63,244 bases of DNA from an uncultured Alistipes sp. (GTDB lineage: Bacteria > Bacteroidota > Bacteroidia > Bacteroidales > Rikenellaceae). The stretch spans positions 1 to 63,244 of the forward strand of contig UQKD01000020.1 of the NCBI GenBank assembly GCA_900541585.1, given 5' to 3'. Position numbers and translations under genes: made by a program. Position 1 is the stretch's first letter, and each line of letters opens with the position of its first letter. This document shows, piece after piece, positions 15,955 to 25,017 of the stretch. Under the pieces are notes generated by a model, which was not told the origin of the DNA, did no database searches, and saw only the letters and a program-made list of their open reading frames with translations.

Positions 15955-15990
15955 CAAAAAAAAGACATCCCCAAGGAACGGGGATGTCTT
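15955..15990 (-). terminator. Terminator of the five-gene uptake operon
   Basis: AAGACATCCCC (15962-15972) pairs with GGGGATGTCTT (15980-15990); on the minus strand a run of eight T follows. It lies 22 bases after the DUF362 gene. Confidence 0.9.
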
Positions 15991-16011
15991 CCACGGGACG
16001 TGCCGCTTCCG

Positions 16012-16992
16012 TTATTTGTCCAGATCGACCAACTCGTACTGCCGGCTGCCGATGCCGATGGCCTCGGCGTGTTCGAGCGTGTGGATGCCGTGGCGCGACT
16101 CCATGCGTTCGATCAGATGGACCTTGCCCTCGTCGGGCGAGGCGTACACCAGGTCGACGCACGCCTGGTCCAGCGCCACGGGGTCCAGCGAGGCGAGGAT
16201 GCCGATGTCGCCCATGCGGGGCGGTTCGGGATGCGCGTCGCAGTCGCAGTCCACCGAGAGGTTGTTCATAACGCTGATGTAGAGAATCCGTTCGCCGCAA
16301 TGGGCGGCGATCGCTTTGGCCGCTTCGGCCATCGACTCCAGAAAATCGTCCTGCGCGGGCAGGCTGCTCCACAGTTTCTCGGTGTCCTCGGTCTTTCCGG
16401 CCGAGTGAATCCACGCTTTTCCGGCCGACGAGGCGATGCCGATGGAGATGTTCTTGATCGCGCCGCCGAATCCGCCCATCGCGTGCCCCTTGAAATGCGA
16501 AAGAACCACCACGAAATCGTACTCCGGGAAGTGAGAGCCTACGATGTCGTATTTGAGGTGCCTGCCGCCCTCGACGGGCAGGCGCACTTCGCCCTCGGCG
16601 TCCATGATGTCCACCGGAGCGATGGCCGTGAACCCGTGGTCGGCGGCGGCTTTCAGGTGGTCTTCGGTCTTGGCGCGTCCGCCGCCGTAGGCCGTGTTGC
16701 ACTCGACGATCGTGCCCTTCACCGACTTCACCAGATCGCCGATCAGGGCCGGTTGCAGGAAATTGTTGCCTCCCGGCTCTCCGGTCGAGAGTTTCACGGC
16801 GACCTTCTTCCCTTCGGCCTTCCGGCCCAGGGCCTCGTAGACGGCTTTCATTCCCGCGGGCGAGATGTCGCGGGTCATGTAGACTTTGGCGGGAGCCGCC
16901 TCCGCCGCCTTTTTGTCGTTGCCCGACGCACAGCCGGAACCTGCGGCCGCGAAATGCAAAACAAAGGAGATCATACAGATTTTTTTCATCAT
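16012..16992 (-). CDS. DUF362-domain lipoprotein
   Basis: A 326-residue exported protein. MMKKICMISFVLHFAAA is a signal sequence ending in SGC-A, so Cys21 is probably lipidated. The rest is a DUF362 domain: VAVKLSTGEPGGNNFLQPAL, VVLSHFKGHAMGGFGGAIKN, GERILYISVMNNLSVDCDCD, then DIGILASLDPVALDQACVD. DUF362 proteins are uncharacterised, and some carry ferredoxin domains; this one does not, but the CDCD motif with nearby histidines could hold a metal. It is the last gene of the operon, 2 bases after the ECF S component. A longer open frame extends upstream inside that gene and is not likely to be used, since the signal sequence begins here. Confidence 0.82.
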   Translation of the reverse strand: MMKKICMISFVLHFAAAGSGCASGNDKKAAEAAPAKVYMTRDISPAGMKAVYEALGRKAEGKKVAVKLSTGEPGGNNFLQPALIGDLVKSVKGTIVECNTAYGGGRAKTEDHLKAAADHGFTAIAPVDIMDAEGEVRLPVEGGRHLKYDIVGSHFPEYDFVVVLSHFKGHAMGGFGGAIKNISIGIASSAGKAWIHSAGKTEDTEKLWSSLPAQDDFLESMAEAAKAIAAHCGERILYISVMNNLSVDCDCDAHPEPPRMGDIGILASLDPVALDQACVDLVYASPDEGKVHLIERMESRHGIHTLEHAEAIGIGSRQYELVDLDK

Positions 16993-16994
16993 GG

Positions 16995-17507
16995 CTATTT
17001 GCGTATTACGTACTTTATAAAGAGGTATCCGCCGAACACCTGCAATAACATGCCGGGAATCCCGATCCGGAAATCCTGCACGGCGGCCGTGAAGTTGCCC
17101 GTCAAGGCCCATTCCCCGGCCGATCCGACGATCTGGTAGAACAGCACGACGGCGGCGAGCAGCGCCACCGACACGCGGTTGAAACGCCGGGCCGCATACC
17201 CTGCCGCTCCGGCCAGCAGCGCCGATTTCACGAGGATCGCCGGCAGCGCCGTGACGGCGGGCATCCCGAACAGCGCGGCGTTCACGAGCGGCGAAGCGAG
17301 GGCTGTCAGCAGTCCCGTGCGCCAGCCGTATTTGTAGGCGCCGACGAGCGTGAAGAAGTAGATCGGCAGCATCGTGGGACCTCCCAGCTGCACGAGGTGG
17401 CACAACTGCGGCAGGACGATGTTGCCCGCCGCGAACAGGGCTGCCACGAGGTATGTACGCGTCTCGCGGTAGCCTGTCGAATAGAGTGTTACAGAGGATG
17501 TTTTCAT
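16995..17507 (-). CDS. ECF-type transporter S component (substrate-binding membrane subunit)
   Basis: A 170-residue membrane protein with about five or six hydrophobic helices and the pattern of ECF S components: RTYLVAALFAAGNIVLPQL, GPTMLPIYFFTLVGAYKYGWRTGLLTALASPLVNAALFGMP, then ALPAILVKSALLAGAAGY. S components bind a vitamin or metal ion and work with a shared EcfAAT energising module, which is not encoded here. It starts 11 bases after the TonB receptor gene and precedes the DUF362 lipoprotein. Together with the TonB receptor this gives a route across both membranes. The ligand is not evident from the sequence. Confidence 0.8.
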   Translation of the reverse strand: MKTSSVTLYSTGYRETRTYLVAALFAAGNIVLPQLCHLVQLGGPTMLPIYFFTLVGAYKYGWRTGLLTALASPLVNAALFGMPAVTALPAILVKSALLAGAAGYAARRFNRVSVALLAAVVLFYQIVGSAGEWALTGNFTAAVQDFRIGIPGMLLQVFGGYLFIKYVIRK

Positions 17508-17518
17508 GGTTATTTCAA

Positions 17519-19399
17519 TTAAAGGTTTAACTTCAGTCCGCCGAAGACCGTCGCCCGGGGCATCGGGTATCCGGCATTGATCTCATAACGTTCGGCCAGC
17601 AGGTTTTCGCCCCGGACGAAGATCGTCAGCAAACGGTTTACGCGCAGCGACGCGCGCAGGTTCCAGAGCACGAATCCCGCTTCCCGGACTTCCGGATCGG
17701 GAGCCGCCGCCGTGTAAAGCCCTGCGATGTACTGCACGCCCGTCGACACCGACCAGCGGCCCTTCCCGAAATCGCCTCCGGCGTAGAGTTTGTGTTCGGG
17801 GGACGCCGGCACGGGATACTCCATCCGGAGCCAGCTGTAATTGGCATTGACGCTCCATCCCCCGCCGATGCGCCATGCGGCGTCGGCCTCCGCGCCCCAG
17901 TTTTCGATCCGAGCCTGGTTGAGCAGGATGTTGCGGCCGTCTGCCCTGCCGCGCCGGATGATGTCCTCGCCCTCGATATAAAAGAGGTTGACGCCGTACG
18001 ACACGCTTCCTCCGGCCAGCCGCTGGGTCCACGAAAGTTCGTAGTTCCACAGCCGTTCGGGCTTCAGATCGGGATTCTTCACCCCGAACATGTAGAGTTC
18101 GCGGAGCACCGGGTTGCGGAAGCCCTTGCTCACCATCGCCTTCAGCGCTCCGTCGCGTGCGGCCCGCAGCGAGATGCCCGCCTGCGGAACCCACTCCGTG
18201 CCGGTGCGGGTGTGGTGGTCGATACGCACCCCGGCGTCGACGGTGAGGCGTCCCAGCGACTGCCGGAAATCGGCGTATCCGGCGATTTCGTCCTCCGCCT
18301 GGTTCACGATCGGCTCCTCGCGGCCGTCTGCCGTGAACCGGTTCCACGCCCGGCCCCCGAAACGCTGCCAGTCGATGCCCGCCGTCAGGCGGCTGCCGCG
18401 CCACAGTCCGGCGCTCTGATACCACGAGACGCCCAGCATCCGGTCCTTCGAGTTGAAACGGTAGTCGCGCGGCTCCTCGCCTGCGCCGTAGCCGTCATTG
18501 ATCCGGTGACGGCCCCAGTTGTAGAAGAACTTCAACGCGCCCGAAGTCCGGTCGTACGAGTTTTCCAGTGAGACGGATGCCATGCCGCGCGTGATGCGGG
18601 AGTCGTTGTCGAAGACGGGCGCGGTGATTTCGCCCGGATTCGAGGCGTTGAAGTGTGTCAGGTTCACATCGGCGTAAGCGTTCCAGCGGCGGCTGATCTC
18701 GTAGCCGACCTTGGCATATCCGCCGTACTGCTCGAAACCCATGTCGGCGCGGTGGCCGTCCGTGCGGTTGTACGAGCCGGTCACGACGCTCGTGAAGCGG
18801 CCTTTGCGGATGCGGTTGGCTGCTTCGGTCTGCAAGGTGTTCCACGAGCCGTAGCCCACGTTCAGGTCGGTTCTCACGCCTTCCTCGCGCTGCCGGCGGG
18901 TGACGATGTTGATCACCCCGCCCATGGCGTTCGAGCCGTAGAGCACCGACGCCGGTCCGCGCACCACCTCGACCCGCTCGGCGAGCATCGACTGGTAGGC
19001 GTCGGCGATCGGATGGCCGAACAGCCCCATGTACTGCGGATGCCCGTCGATCAGCACGAGCATCTGGGCCGCCGACCCTCCGCCGATGCCGCGCAGGCTG
19101 ATGCCTCCGGCCGCGCCGTCCGAGACGCCGTAACCCATCACGCCGCGTCCCGTGACGAACAGCCCCGGAACCTGTTCCGTGAGCAGCGGAAGCACCGATG
19201 CCTCCTGCCGGCGGACGATTTCGTCGCGGTCCACGACCGCCACCGACATCGGCAGGTGGCGGATGTCCGAGGCGTAGCGCGCCCCCGTCACCACCACCGA
19301 GTCGATCGCGACGTTCTTCGCCGTCTGCCCGGTCTCCTGTGCGCCGTATGCGGCGCCGGCAGCCGTGCAGGCCAGTAAAATCGAAAGAATCTTGTTCAT
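17519..19399 (-). CDS. TonB-dependent outer-membrane receptor, small BtuB/FepA-like
   Basis: A 626-residue receptor. Signal peptide LSILLACTAAGAAYGAQ (about 1-20), TonB-box-like IDSVVVTGAR (about 32-41), plug domain to about 150 with LPLLTEQVPGLFV, GISLRGIGGG, MLVLIDGHPQ and VEVVRGPASVLYGSNAMGGV, then a 22-strand barrel ending in ATVFGGLKLNL. It lacks the CarboxypepD extension and SusD partner of glycan systems, so a small ligand such as a vitamin, metal chelate or cofactor is more likely. It stands in one operon with an ECF S component, DUF362, DUF1893 and an iron-sulfur aldo/keto reductase. No riboswitch is visible upstream of the operon. Confidence 0.92.
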   Translation of the reverse strand: MNKILSILLACTAAGAAYGAQETGQTAKNVAIDSVVVTGARYASDIRHLPMSVAVVDRDEIVRRQEASVLPLLTEQVPGLFVTGRGVMGYGVSDGAAGGISLRGIGGGSAAQMLVLIDGHPQYMGLFGHPIADAYQSMLAERVEVVRGPASVLYGSNAMGGVINIVTRRQREEGVRTDLNVGYGSWNTLQTEAANRIRKGRFTSVVTGSYNRTDGHRADMGFEQYGGYAKVGYEISRRWNAYADVNLTHFNASNPGEITAPVFDNDSRITRGMASVSLENSYDRTSGALKFFYNWGRHRINDGYGAGEEPRDYRFNSKDRMLGVSWYQSAGLWRGSRLTAGIDWQRFGGRAWNRFTADGREEPIVNQAEDEIAGYADFRQSLGRLTVDAGVRIDHHTRTGTEWVPQAGISLRAARDGALKAMVSKGFRNPVLRELYMFGVKNPDLKPERLWNYELSWTQRLAGGSVSYGVNLFYIEGEDIIRRGRADGRNILLNQARIENWGAEADAAWRIGGGWSVNANYSWLRMEYPVPASPEHKLYAGGDFGKGRWSVSTGVQYIAGLYTAAAPDPEVREAGFVLWNLRASLRVNRLLTIFVRGENLLAERYEINAGYPMPRATVFGGLKLNL

Positions 19400-19513
19400 T
19401 GTTCCGTATTTGTTTTGTTTTTCGGCCTCCCCGCGCCTGCGGCGGACCGGGTCCGGGTGGCTTGCAGTCTCCCGGGCGAAGGCCGCGGACGGTCCTTTCG
19501 TACTCCGCCGGAA

Positions 19514-19957
19514 TCAGGGTGCGCCCTTGCCGGCCGTCAGGAACCCTTCGATCAGCGGCAGGCACTCTGCGGCGCTTCGCGCCCCGGCGCAGAGCCGCTC
19601 CACGGGGCAGATGCCGTCCCCGGCGCGGTTGATGATGTGGGGCACGGCGACCGTATAGCTTACCGGAATCCCGGCCCCGTTCAGCAGTTCCAGCGCCGCG
19701 TGGCTCACCACATCGGCGAACAGCTTCCTCACACGGCCCGCGGCCATCAGCGCCGCGGCGCCCTTCCCGACCACCTTGTCGGCCACGAACGCGCCGTCGA
19801 GCAGTTCCGGCTCCTCGTGCAGCAGCCTCCAGAGGTCCCGGACGCCCCGTTCGCGGAATATCCGGATCGTGTCGCCGTTGCGTACGACGCACGAGCATTT
19901 CTCGGCGAAGAGCAGGTCTATGGCCTGCCGGTCCTTGTTTGCGTTGTCTGGTCTCAT
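19514..19957 (-). CDS. DUF1893-family protein
   Basis: A 147-residue protein of the DUF1893 family: KCSCVVRNGDTIRIFRERG, AFVADKVVGKGAAALMAAG, and AGIPVSYTVAVPHIINRAGD followed by CPVERLC. A homologue from Thermotoga has a fold related to cytidine deaminases, which suggests nucleotide or cofactor binding, though the role is unknown. Here GKGAAAL and the cysteine pairs CSC and CPVERLC could serve ligand or metal binding. It is soluble and cytoplasmic. It follows the aldo/keto reductase by 18 bases and precedes the TonB gene by 114 bases; that gap holds G/C-rich DNA with no clear terminator. Confidence 0.8.
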   Translation of the reverse strand: MRPDNANKDRQAIDLLFAEKCSCVVRNGDTIRIFRERGVRDLWRLLHEEPELLDGAFVADKVVGKGAAALMAAGRVRKLFADVVSHAALELLNGAGIPVSYTVAVPHIINRAGDGICPVERLCAGARSAAECLPLIEGFLTAGKGAP

Positions 19958-19975
19958 CTTTTTCCGGATTTGCGG

Positions 19976-21124
19976 TCAATAGCCGAATCGTTCCGCCGCG
20001 CGGCGCATCGACGCGACGATCTCCACGCCGAACGGGCAGCGCGTTTCGCACGCGCCGCAACCGATGCACTCCGAAGCGTGGTGCGTGAGCGCGGCGTAAT
20101 GTTCGCGCACGGTTTCCGGGATTTCGCCCTGCGCCACGGCGAGGTTGTGGAATTTGTTGACCGCCGCGATGTCTATTCCCGCCGTACAGGGGGCGCAATG
20201 GCCGCAGTACATGCAATGCCCTTCCCAGGTAAACCGCTCCATGCCGGCCATTGCGGAGGCATAGTCCCTTTCGGCGGGCGATGCGCCGCACCAGTCGAGT
20301 GCGGCCCGGATTTCGTCCTGCGTCCTGCATCCGACCATCACGGATGCCACGCCCGGACGCGTCAGGGCATATTCGATGCACTGCACCGGCGTCATGGCCT
20401 TCCCGAACGGAGAATTCTCCTCGCTCAGCAGGTCGCCGCCGCCGTATACCTTCATGACGTCGATGCCCACGCCCGACCTTTCGCACAGTTCGTAGAGCCG
20501 TTCGCGGTCGGGATCGATGTTGTGCAGCGTACCGGCGTAGCTCTCCTCGGCCCACAGGGCGTCGACGTCGTCGCCGGCCGGTTGCAGGTCGTAGCAGGGG
20601 TTGACCGAGAACATCAGCACGTCCACCAGTCCCGTTTCGACGGCCATCCGGGCCACCGCGGGATTGTGGCTGCTCATGCCGATATGCCGGATCCGGCCCT
20701 CCTCCCGGAGTCTTTGCGCGATGCGGATGATCTCCCCGCCGAAGACGCGGTGAAAATCCGCCTCGGCGTCGACGTAGTGGATCATGCCCACGTCGAGGCA
20801 GTCCGTCCGCAGCTGTTGCAGCTGGAGGTCGAATGACGCGAGGGTTTTCTTCGGGTCGCGCGTGCGCAGGTACTGCCCGTTCTCCCAGGTCGTGCAGAGG
20901 TGTCCCTGGATGATGAAGTTCCCGCGGCGGCCTTCGAGCGCCGCGCCGATGTTCGTCCGCAGTTCGGGATTCGGCGAGTAGATGTCGACGAAGTTGACGC
21001 CGTGTGCGATGGCGAAGTCGAAATCGGCGCACACCTCTTCCGCCGTTTTGTGGATGAAGCCCTCGCAGCCGAGTGCGACGGCGCTCACGCGCAGGCCCGT
21101 TCGGCCCAAAATTCTGTATTCCAT
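19976..21124 (-). CDS. Aldo/keto reductase with C-terminal 4Fe-4S ferredoxin domain
   Basis: A 382-residue oxidoreductase. An aldo/keto-reductase barrel spans about 1-285 (MEYRILGRTGLRVSAVALGC, NFVDIYSPNPELR, DVGMIHYVDAEADFHRV). The C-terminal part has two cysteine clusters: CMYCGHCAPC near 300 and CIGCGACETRCPFGVEI near 350, the latter a typical 4Fe-4S motif. Such proteins reduce carbonyl or related groups with electrons from iron-sulfur centres or NAD(P)H. The ATG at 21124 is used because the barrel begins there. It is the first gene of the uptake operon, so it may modify the imported compound. A -7 box lies at 21186-21193. Confidence 0.88.
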   Translation of the reverse strand: MEYRILGRTGLRVSAVALGCEGFIHKTAEEVCADFDFAIAHGVNFVDIYSPNPELRTNIGAALEGRRGNFIIQGHLCTTWENGQYLRTRDPKKTLASFDLQLQQLRTDCLDVGMIHYVDAEADFHRVFGGEIIRIAQRLREEGRIRHIGMSSHNPAVARMAVETGLVDVLMFSVNPCYDLQPAGDDVDALWAEESYAGTLHNIDPDRERLYELCERSGVGIDVMKVYGGGDLLSEENSPFGKAMTPVQCIEYALTRPGVASVMVGCRTQDEIRAALDWCGASPAERDYASAMAGMERFTWEGHCMYCGHCAPCTAGIDIAAVNKFHNLAVAQGEIPETVREHYAALTHHASECIGCGACETRCPFGVEIVASMRRAAERFGY

Positions 21125-21185
21125 GATCGTCCTCCTTTTTTCCGTTTCGTCGGGTTCCGGAATCCGGTCCCTCCCGTTCACAATG

Positions 21186-21193
21186 CAAAGATA
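21186..21193 (-). promoter_or_regulatory. Promoter (-7 box) of the aldo/keto reductase-TonB-ECF-DUF362 operon
   Basis: TATCTTTG on the minus strand, about 62 bases upstream of the ATG at 21122-21124. The -33 element is weak. The leader is too short for a large riboswitch. Confidence 0.55.
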
Positions 21194-21270
21194 GACCGAA
21201 AACGGGATTTCCGAAGTAGCCGGATTACGGAAATTCCTACCTGAATTACTGATTCGGCGCTCCGGAAACG

Positions 21271-21304
21271 AACCGCCCGCCGATCGATAGATTGGCGGGC
21301 GGTT
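21271..21304. terminator. Perfect hairpin after the S1/P1 nuclease gene
   Basis: AACCGCCCGCC (21271-21281) pairs with GGCGGGCGGTT (21294-21304) over a 12-nt loop. The stem is strong, but T runs are short on both sides. Confidence 0.55.
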
Positions 21305-21323
21305 TTGTCTTGCGCGTATGTAT

Positions 21324-22094
21324 TTATCGGTATATCTCGTTCAGCAGGCGGGCCAGGCGGTGTCCGCCGCGCAGGAACTGCCGTTCGACGACGGGCGTGT
21401 ACTTGAAGATGTAGTCGTACGAAATATCGGTCCCTTCGGGGCTGAAGGCGTAAATCTCCTTGCAGATTTCGTGCGTCTCCTTCACCCAGTCGGCCGGTTC
21501 CCCGGCGGCGATCTGCGCGGCCTCTTCGTCCGTCAGCCGGTCGATCTGCTGCTGCCATTCGCTGTAACTCCATTTGTGGGCCGCCTCGGGGATGTTCGTG
21601 TCCCAGGCCGAATGCAGGCTCGTGTCGCGGCCGAAGAAACGCACGGGCCGCTTGTTGCCGCCCAGGTCGCTCAACCGTCCGAGGTGCATCGGACAGTGCA
21701 TGTCCCCGACCAGGTGAATCAGCATCTTGAGCGAGATCGTCTCCTCCTCGGGCGTGAGGCGCCCCGACTTGAGTTTCTCCGTGAGTTCCGTCACCGCCGT
21801 CAGCACGTCGCCCTTGGGATTCCGGGGCATGCTCTCCAGCGTCTCGCCTTCGTCGATATTGAGGTAGTGCCAGGTTTTCGAATAGGCGTATTCGGGCCAG
21901 TAGCTGGCGAAGTCGAGCCAGTTGGCGATGTACACGGGCGAATAGCCGTCGAGCGCCTTGCGGACCTTCTCCGCCGCTTCGGGCGTCAGGTGGCATTCGG
22001 CGATGTGCGCCGTCACGTCGTGCCCCTTCTGTCCCCACGCGAACGCCCCGCGGGCGAAAAGGAGACACAAGCCCATCAGAATCAGTCTTTTCAT
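21324..22094 (-). CDS. Secreted S1/P1-type nuclease
   Basis: A 256-residue secreted zinc nuclease. The signal peptide LILMGLCLLFARGAFA is followed directly by WGQKGHDVTAHIAE, so that after cleavage the tryptophan becomes the N-terminal zinc ligand, as in S1/P1. Further ligands: NWLDFASYWPEY, WHYLNID, MLIHLVGDMHCPMHLGR and SLHSAWDTN. These enzymes cut single-stranded DNA and RNA and remove 3' phosphates. The likely role is to scavenge nucleic acids in the periplasm or outside. It begins 29 bases after the rho stop in the same direction, so it may be read through from rho. Confidence 0.93.
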   Translation of the reverse strand: MKRLILMGLCLLFARGAFAWGQKGHDVTAHIAECHLTPEAAEKVRKALDGYSPVYIANWLDFASYWPEYAYSKTWHYLNIDEGETLESMPRNPKGDVLTAVTELTEKLKSGRLTPEEETISLKMLIHLVGDMHCPMHLGRLSDLGGNKRPVRFFGRDTSLHSAWDTNIPEAAHKWSYSEWQQQIDRLTDEEAAQIAAGEPADWVKETHEICKEIYAFSPEGTDISYDYIFKYTPVVERQFLRGGHRLARLLNEIYR

Positions 22095-22123
22095 CTATGC
22101 CTGGGTGTTTGCGGTCCGTGCGG

Positions 22124-23794
22124 TCAGTGGTTCATCGTGGCGAGGAACTCCTCGTTGGTGTCGGTGAGTCCCATCTGTTTCTGGAGGAACTCCATGGCCT
22201 CCACGGGATTCATGTCCGAGAGGTACTTGCGCAGCACCCACGTGCGGTTCATCACGTCGCGCGGCAGCAGCAGGTCTTCGCGGCGGGTTCCCGAGGCGAT
22301 CACGTCTACGGCCGGGTATACGCGCTTGTTGGCCAGCTTGCGGTCCAGCTGCAACTCCATGTTGCCCGTACCCTTGAACTCCTCGAAGATCACCTCGTCC
22401 ATTTTCGAACCGGTGTCGATCAGCGCCGTGGCGATGATCGTCAGCGAACCTTTCTCCTCCGTGTTGCGGGCCGCGCCGAAGAAGCGCTTGGGCTTGTGCA
22501 GGGCGTTGGCGTCGACACCACCCGAAAGCACCTTGCCCGAGGCGGGCTGCACGGAGTTGTAGGCGCGGGCTAGACGGGTGATCGAGTCGAGGAAAATCAC
22601 GACGTCGTGTCCGCTCTCGACCATGCGTTTGGCCTTGTCGAGCACCATCTCGGCCACTTTCACGTGGCGCGAGGCCTGCTCGTCGAAAGTCGAGGCCACG
22701 ACCTCGGCCTTGGAGTTGCGGGCCATTTCGGTCACCTCCTCGGGGCGTTCGTCGATCAGCAGTACGATGATGTAAACCTCGGGGTGGTTGTCGGCGATGG
22801 CGTTGATGATCGACTGCATGAGCACCGTCTTACCCGTCTTGGGCTGGGCTACGATCAGTGCGCGCTGGCCCTTGCCGATGGGGGAAAAGAGGTCCACGAT
22901 GCGCGTGGACATGTTGTTGTGGCCGTTGCCCGTGAGGCAGAATTTCTCGCTGGGGAAGAGCGGTGTCATGAATTCGAACTGCACGCGGTCGCGGATGTAT
23001 TCCGGGGCCAGACCGTTGATTTCGTTCACGCGCACCAGCGGGAAGTATTTCTCGCCCTCCTTCGGGGGACGGATCGCGCCGTTCACCGTGTCGCCGGGCT
23101 TCAGTCCGAAGAGCTTGATCTGCGAAGGCGAAACGTAGATGTCGTCCGGGGAATTGAGGTAGTTGTAGTCTGCCGAGCGGAGAAATCCGTAGCCGTCGGG
23201 CATGATCTCCAGCACGCCTTCGCCTTCGATCTCCCCTGCGAAGTCGTCCTTGGTGATGACCTCCTCCTCGACGTGCCGGGGAGCGTGTTCCGTGTGGACC
23301 TCCTGCGCGGCGGCGGGAGCCGCCTCCTGCACCGTCTGCATTTCCTGCACCTTGGGCTTGCGGCCCCGGCGCTTGGGTTCGGCCTTCACAGGCTCCGCCG
23401 CGGGCGTTTCGGCCTGCGGTGCAGCCGCTGCGGCTTCCGGTTCGGCAGCCGTTGCCGGCTTGGTCTCCATCGGGAGTTCCGGTTCTGCCGCGGCCTCCGG
23501 CTGCGGGGCTGCGTTTTCGTTCTTGGCCAGCCGCGGACGGCGTCCGCGCGGGGCCTTGACCTTCGGTGCCGCGGCCTGCGGGACTGCTTCCTGCACCGGC
23601 TCTGCGGCGGCTTCCGAAACCTGCCCTTTCGCTTCGTCCTTATTTTCCGCGGGAGCCTCCTTCGGGGAGTCCGTTCCGGCGATTTTCTCTATCAGTTCGC
23701 GCTTTTTAACCATGACGTTCTTAATACCCAACACTTTGGCTATTTCACGCAACTCGGCAAGGCTTTTCCCTTCCAGCGCTTTCAGATCTTGCAT
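22124..23794 (-). CDS. rho: Transcription termination factor Rho with disordered insertion
   Basis: A 556-residue Rho, about 140 residues longer than the E. coli protein. Order: Rho_N helical domain 1-40 ([18 protein letters not shown]), low-complexity Ala/Pro/Glu/Lys region 41-180 with two AT-hook-like basic cores (PRGRRPRL near 72-79, KRRGRKPK near 141-148), RNA-binding OB domain 190-262 ([20 protein letters not shown]), and the ATPase with Walker A QPKTGKT at 317-323, Walker B VVIFLDS near 398 and the Q/R loops SGGVDANAL. It ends transcription by hexameric RNA translocation. The long insertion is usual for Bacteroidetes; in B. thetaiotaomicron it drives phase separation. A -7 box TATCTTTG lies at 23861-23868. 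Confidence 0.97.
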   Translation of the reverse strand: MQDLKALEGKSLAELREIAKVLGIKNVMVKKRELIEKIAGTDSPKEAPAENKDEAKGQVSEAAAEPVQEAVPQAAAPKVKAPRGRRPRLAKNENAAPQPEAAAEPELPMETKPATAAEPEAAAAAPQAETPAAEPVKAEPKRRGRKPKVQEMQTVQEAAPAAAQEVHTEHAPRHVEEEVITKDDFAGEIEGEGVLEIMPDGYGFLRSADYNYLNSPDDIYVSPSQIKLFGLKPGDTVNGAIRPPKEGEKYFPLVRVNEINGLAPEYIRDRVQFEFMTPLFPSEKFCLTGNGHNNMSTRIVDLFSPIGKGQRALIVAQPKTGKTVLMQSIINAIADNHPEVYIIVLLIDERPEEVTEMARNSKAEVVASTFDEQASRHVKVAEMVLDKAKRMVESGHDVVIFLDSITRLARAYNSVQPASGKVLSGGVDANALHKPKRFFGAARNTEEKGSLTIIATALIDTGSKMDEVIFEEFKGTGNMELQLDRKLANKRVYPAVDVIASGTRREDLLLPRDVMNRTWVLRKYLSDMNPVEAMEFLQKQMGLTDTNEEFLATMNH

Positions 23795-24062
23795 AGTTTA
23801 TTTCCGTTGAATGTGATTTTCAGAAACAGGACGGTCGCCCTGTTCGTTGGAATTCGCATGCAAAGATAATGCATTATTTCGAATTACAAAATAAAAAAAC
23901 GCCTTACTTCCCTGAACGGCAGGGTGAAGGGGATTGTCCGGGGGCGAAATACCTACTAATGGCGATTGCGGGTCTCGGAATTTTGCGCGACCTTTGTTCC
24001 GGAAACAATGAAAGCAGGAATTTCAGCCATTGCATTGTTTGTATTGTTAATGTTTGTGTGTG
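23795..24062. other. Intergenic stretch between rho and the AraC gene
   Basis: Holds the rho promoter (-7 box TATCTTTG on the minus strand, 23861-23868). The remainder contains no gene I can support; a short plus-strand frame beginning at 24008 runs into the terminator hairpin and has no convincing promoter. Confidence 0.5.
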
Positions 24063-24094
24063 AAAAAACCTTCCGCGCCACGGAAGGTTTTTTT
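24063..24094. terminator. Bidirectional terminator downstream of the AraC gene
   Basis: AAAAAACCTTCCG pairs with CGGAAGGTTTTTTT over a 6-nt loop. It lies 4 bases after the stop of the AraC-type gene at 24098. Confidence 0.9.
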
Positions 24095-24097
24095 GTG

Positions 24098-24994
24098 TCA
24101 GTTTGCGCTCCGGTATTCGTTGGGCGAGCACCCCACCACCTTCTTGAACAGGCGCGTGAAGTGCTGCGGGTAGCGGAATCCCAGTGAGTAGGCGATTTCG
24201 CTGATCGAGCGTCCGGGGTCGAAGATACGCTCCTTGGCGATGTCGATCACCTTGAGCTGGATATACTCCTGCGCCGATTTCCCGGTCTCCTTCTTCACCA
24301 GATCGCCGAAATAGTTGGCCGAAAGGTGCAGTTGTTCGGCGCACCAGCGCACCGACGGCACGCCGTCCTGCTCGGGGCGGTCTCCTGCGAAATAGTCGCC
24401 CAGCAGGCGTTCGAATCCGGCCAGCACGTCGCGGTTGACGTTGTTGCGCGTGATGAACTGACGTTCGTAGAACCGCGTGCTGTAATTCAGCAGCAGCTCG
24501 ATGTTCGAGACGATCAGCGTGCGGCTGTGTTTGTCGATCGCGTGTTTCAGTTCCGACTGGATGTTCAGCAGGCAGTCCAGCACGACCTGGCGTTCCTGCT
24601 CCGAGAGGTGCAGGGCTTCGTTCACCTCGTAGGAGAAAAACGTGTAGCCCGCGATGTTGCGCCCGAGCGACGTGCCGCGCAGCAGGTCGGGATGGAACAG
24701 CAGCGCCCAGCCTTTGGGCTGGTAGGTCTGCCCGTTATTTTCGTAGCCGATGACCTGCCCCGGGGCCAGGAAGACGAGCGTGCCCTCCTGGTAGTCGTAA
24801 TAGTTGCGTCCGTAGCGCAGGTCGCCGCACTTCACCTCCTTGAGAAATATGGTGTAAAAGCCGTAGACCTGCCGTTCGAAGCGGGCGGGGCCGCATTTCG
24901 AAAAGTCGATGACGCTCACCAGCGGATGCAGCGTCTCCACGCCGCGCGATTCGTTGAATTGGAAGATGTTGTCGTATTTAACCACCGTGTCCAT
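24098..24994 (-). CDS. AraC-family transcriptional regulator
   Basis: A 298-residue regulator. The N-terminal cupin-like sensor domain (about 1-165) contains YDYQEGTLVFLAPGQVIGYE. The C-terminal pair of helix-turn-helix motifs (about 195-296) shows CAEQLHLSANYFGDLVKKETG and SISEIAYSLGFRYPQHFTRLFKKVVGCSP, the AraC signature. The ATG at 24994 is chosen over a GTG at 25018, because the latter overlaps the -7 box TAATTTTG (25018-25025). It is divergent from a flavodoxin gene, and in related bacteria this arrangement usually means the regulator controls that neighbour. The inducer is unknown. Confidence 0.9.
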   Translation of the reverse strand: MDTVVKYDNIFQFNESRGVETLHPLVSVIDFSKCGPARFERQVYGFYTIFLKEVKCGDLRYGRNYYDYQEGTLVFLAPGQVIGYENNGQTYQPKGWALLFHPDLLRGTSLGRNIAGYTFFSYEVNEALHLSEQERQVVLDCLLNIQSELKHAIDKHSRTLIVSNIELLLNYSTRFYERQFITRNNVNRDVLAGFERLLGDYFAGDRPEQDGVPSVRWCAEQLHLSANYFGDLVKKETGKSAQEYIQLKVIDIAKERIFDPGRSISEIAYSLGFRYPQHFTRLFKKVVGCSPNEYRSAN

Positions 24995-25017
24995 GTCCTG
25001 AATAGTTTTGTTTGTCA

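Noticed and set aside
16993..17403. An N-terminal extension of the DUF362 gene through the ECF gene
   Set aside because: The extension overlaps a real gene in another frame, and a lipoprotein signal starts at 16992.
23966..24187. Small plus-strand open frame with a hydrophobic start (from 24008)
   Set aside because: It reads through a strong terminator into the antisense of the AraC gene and has no clear promoter.
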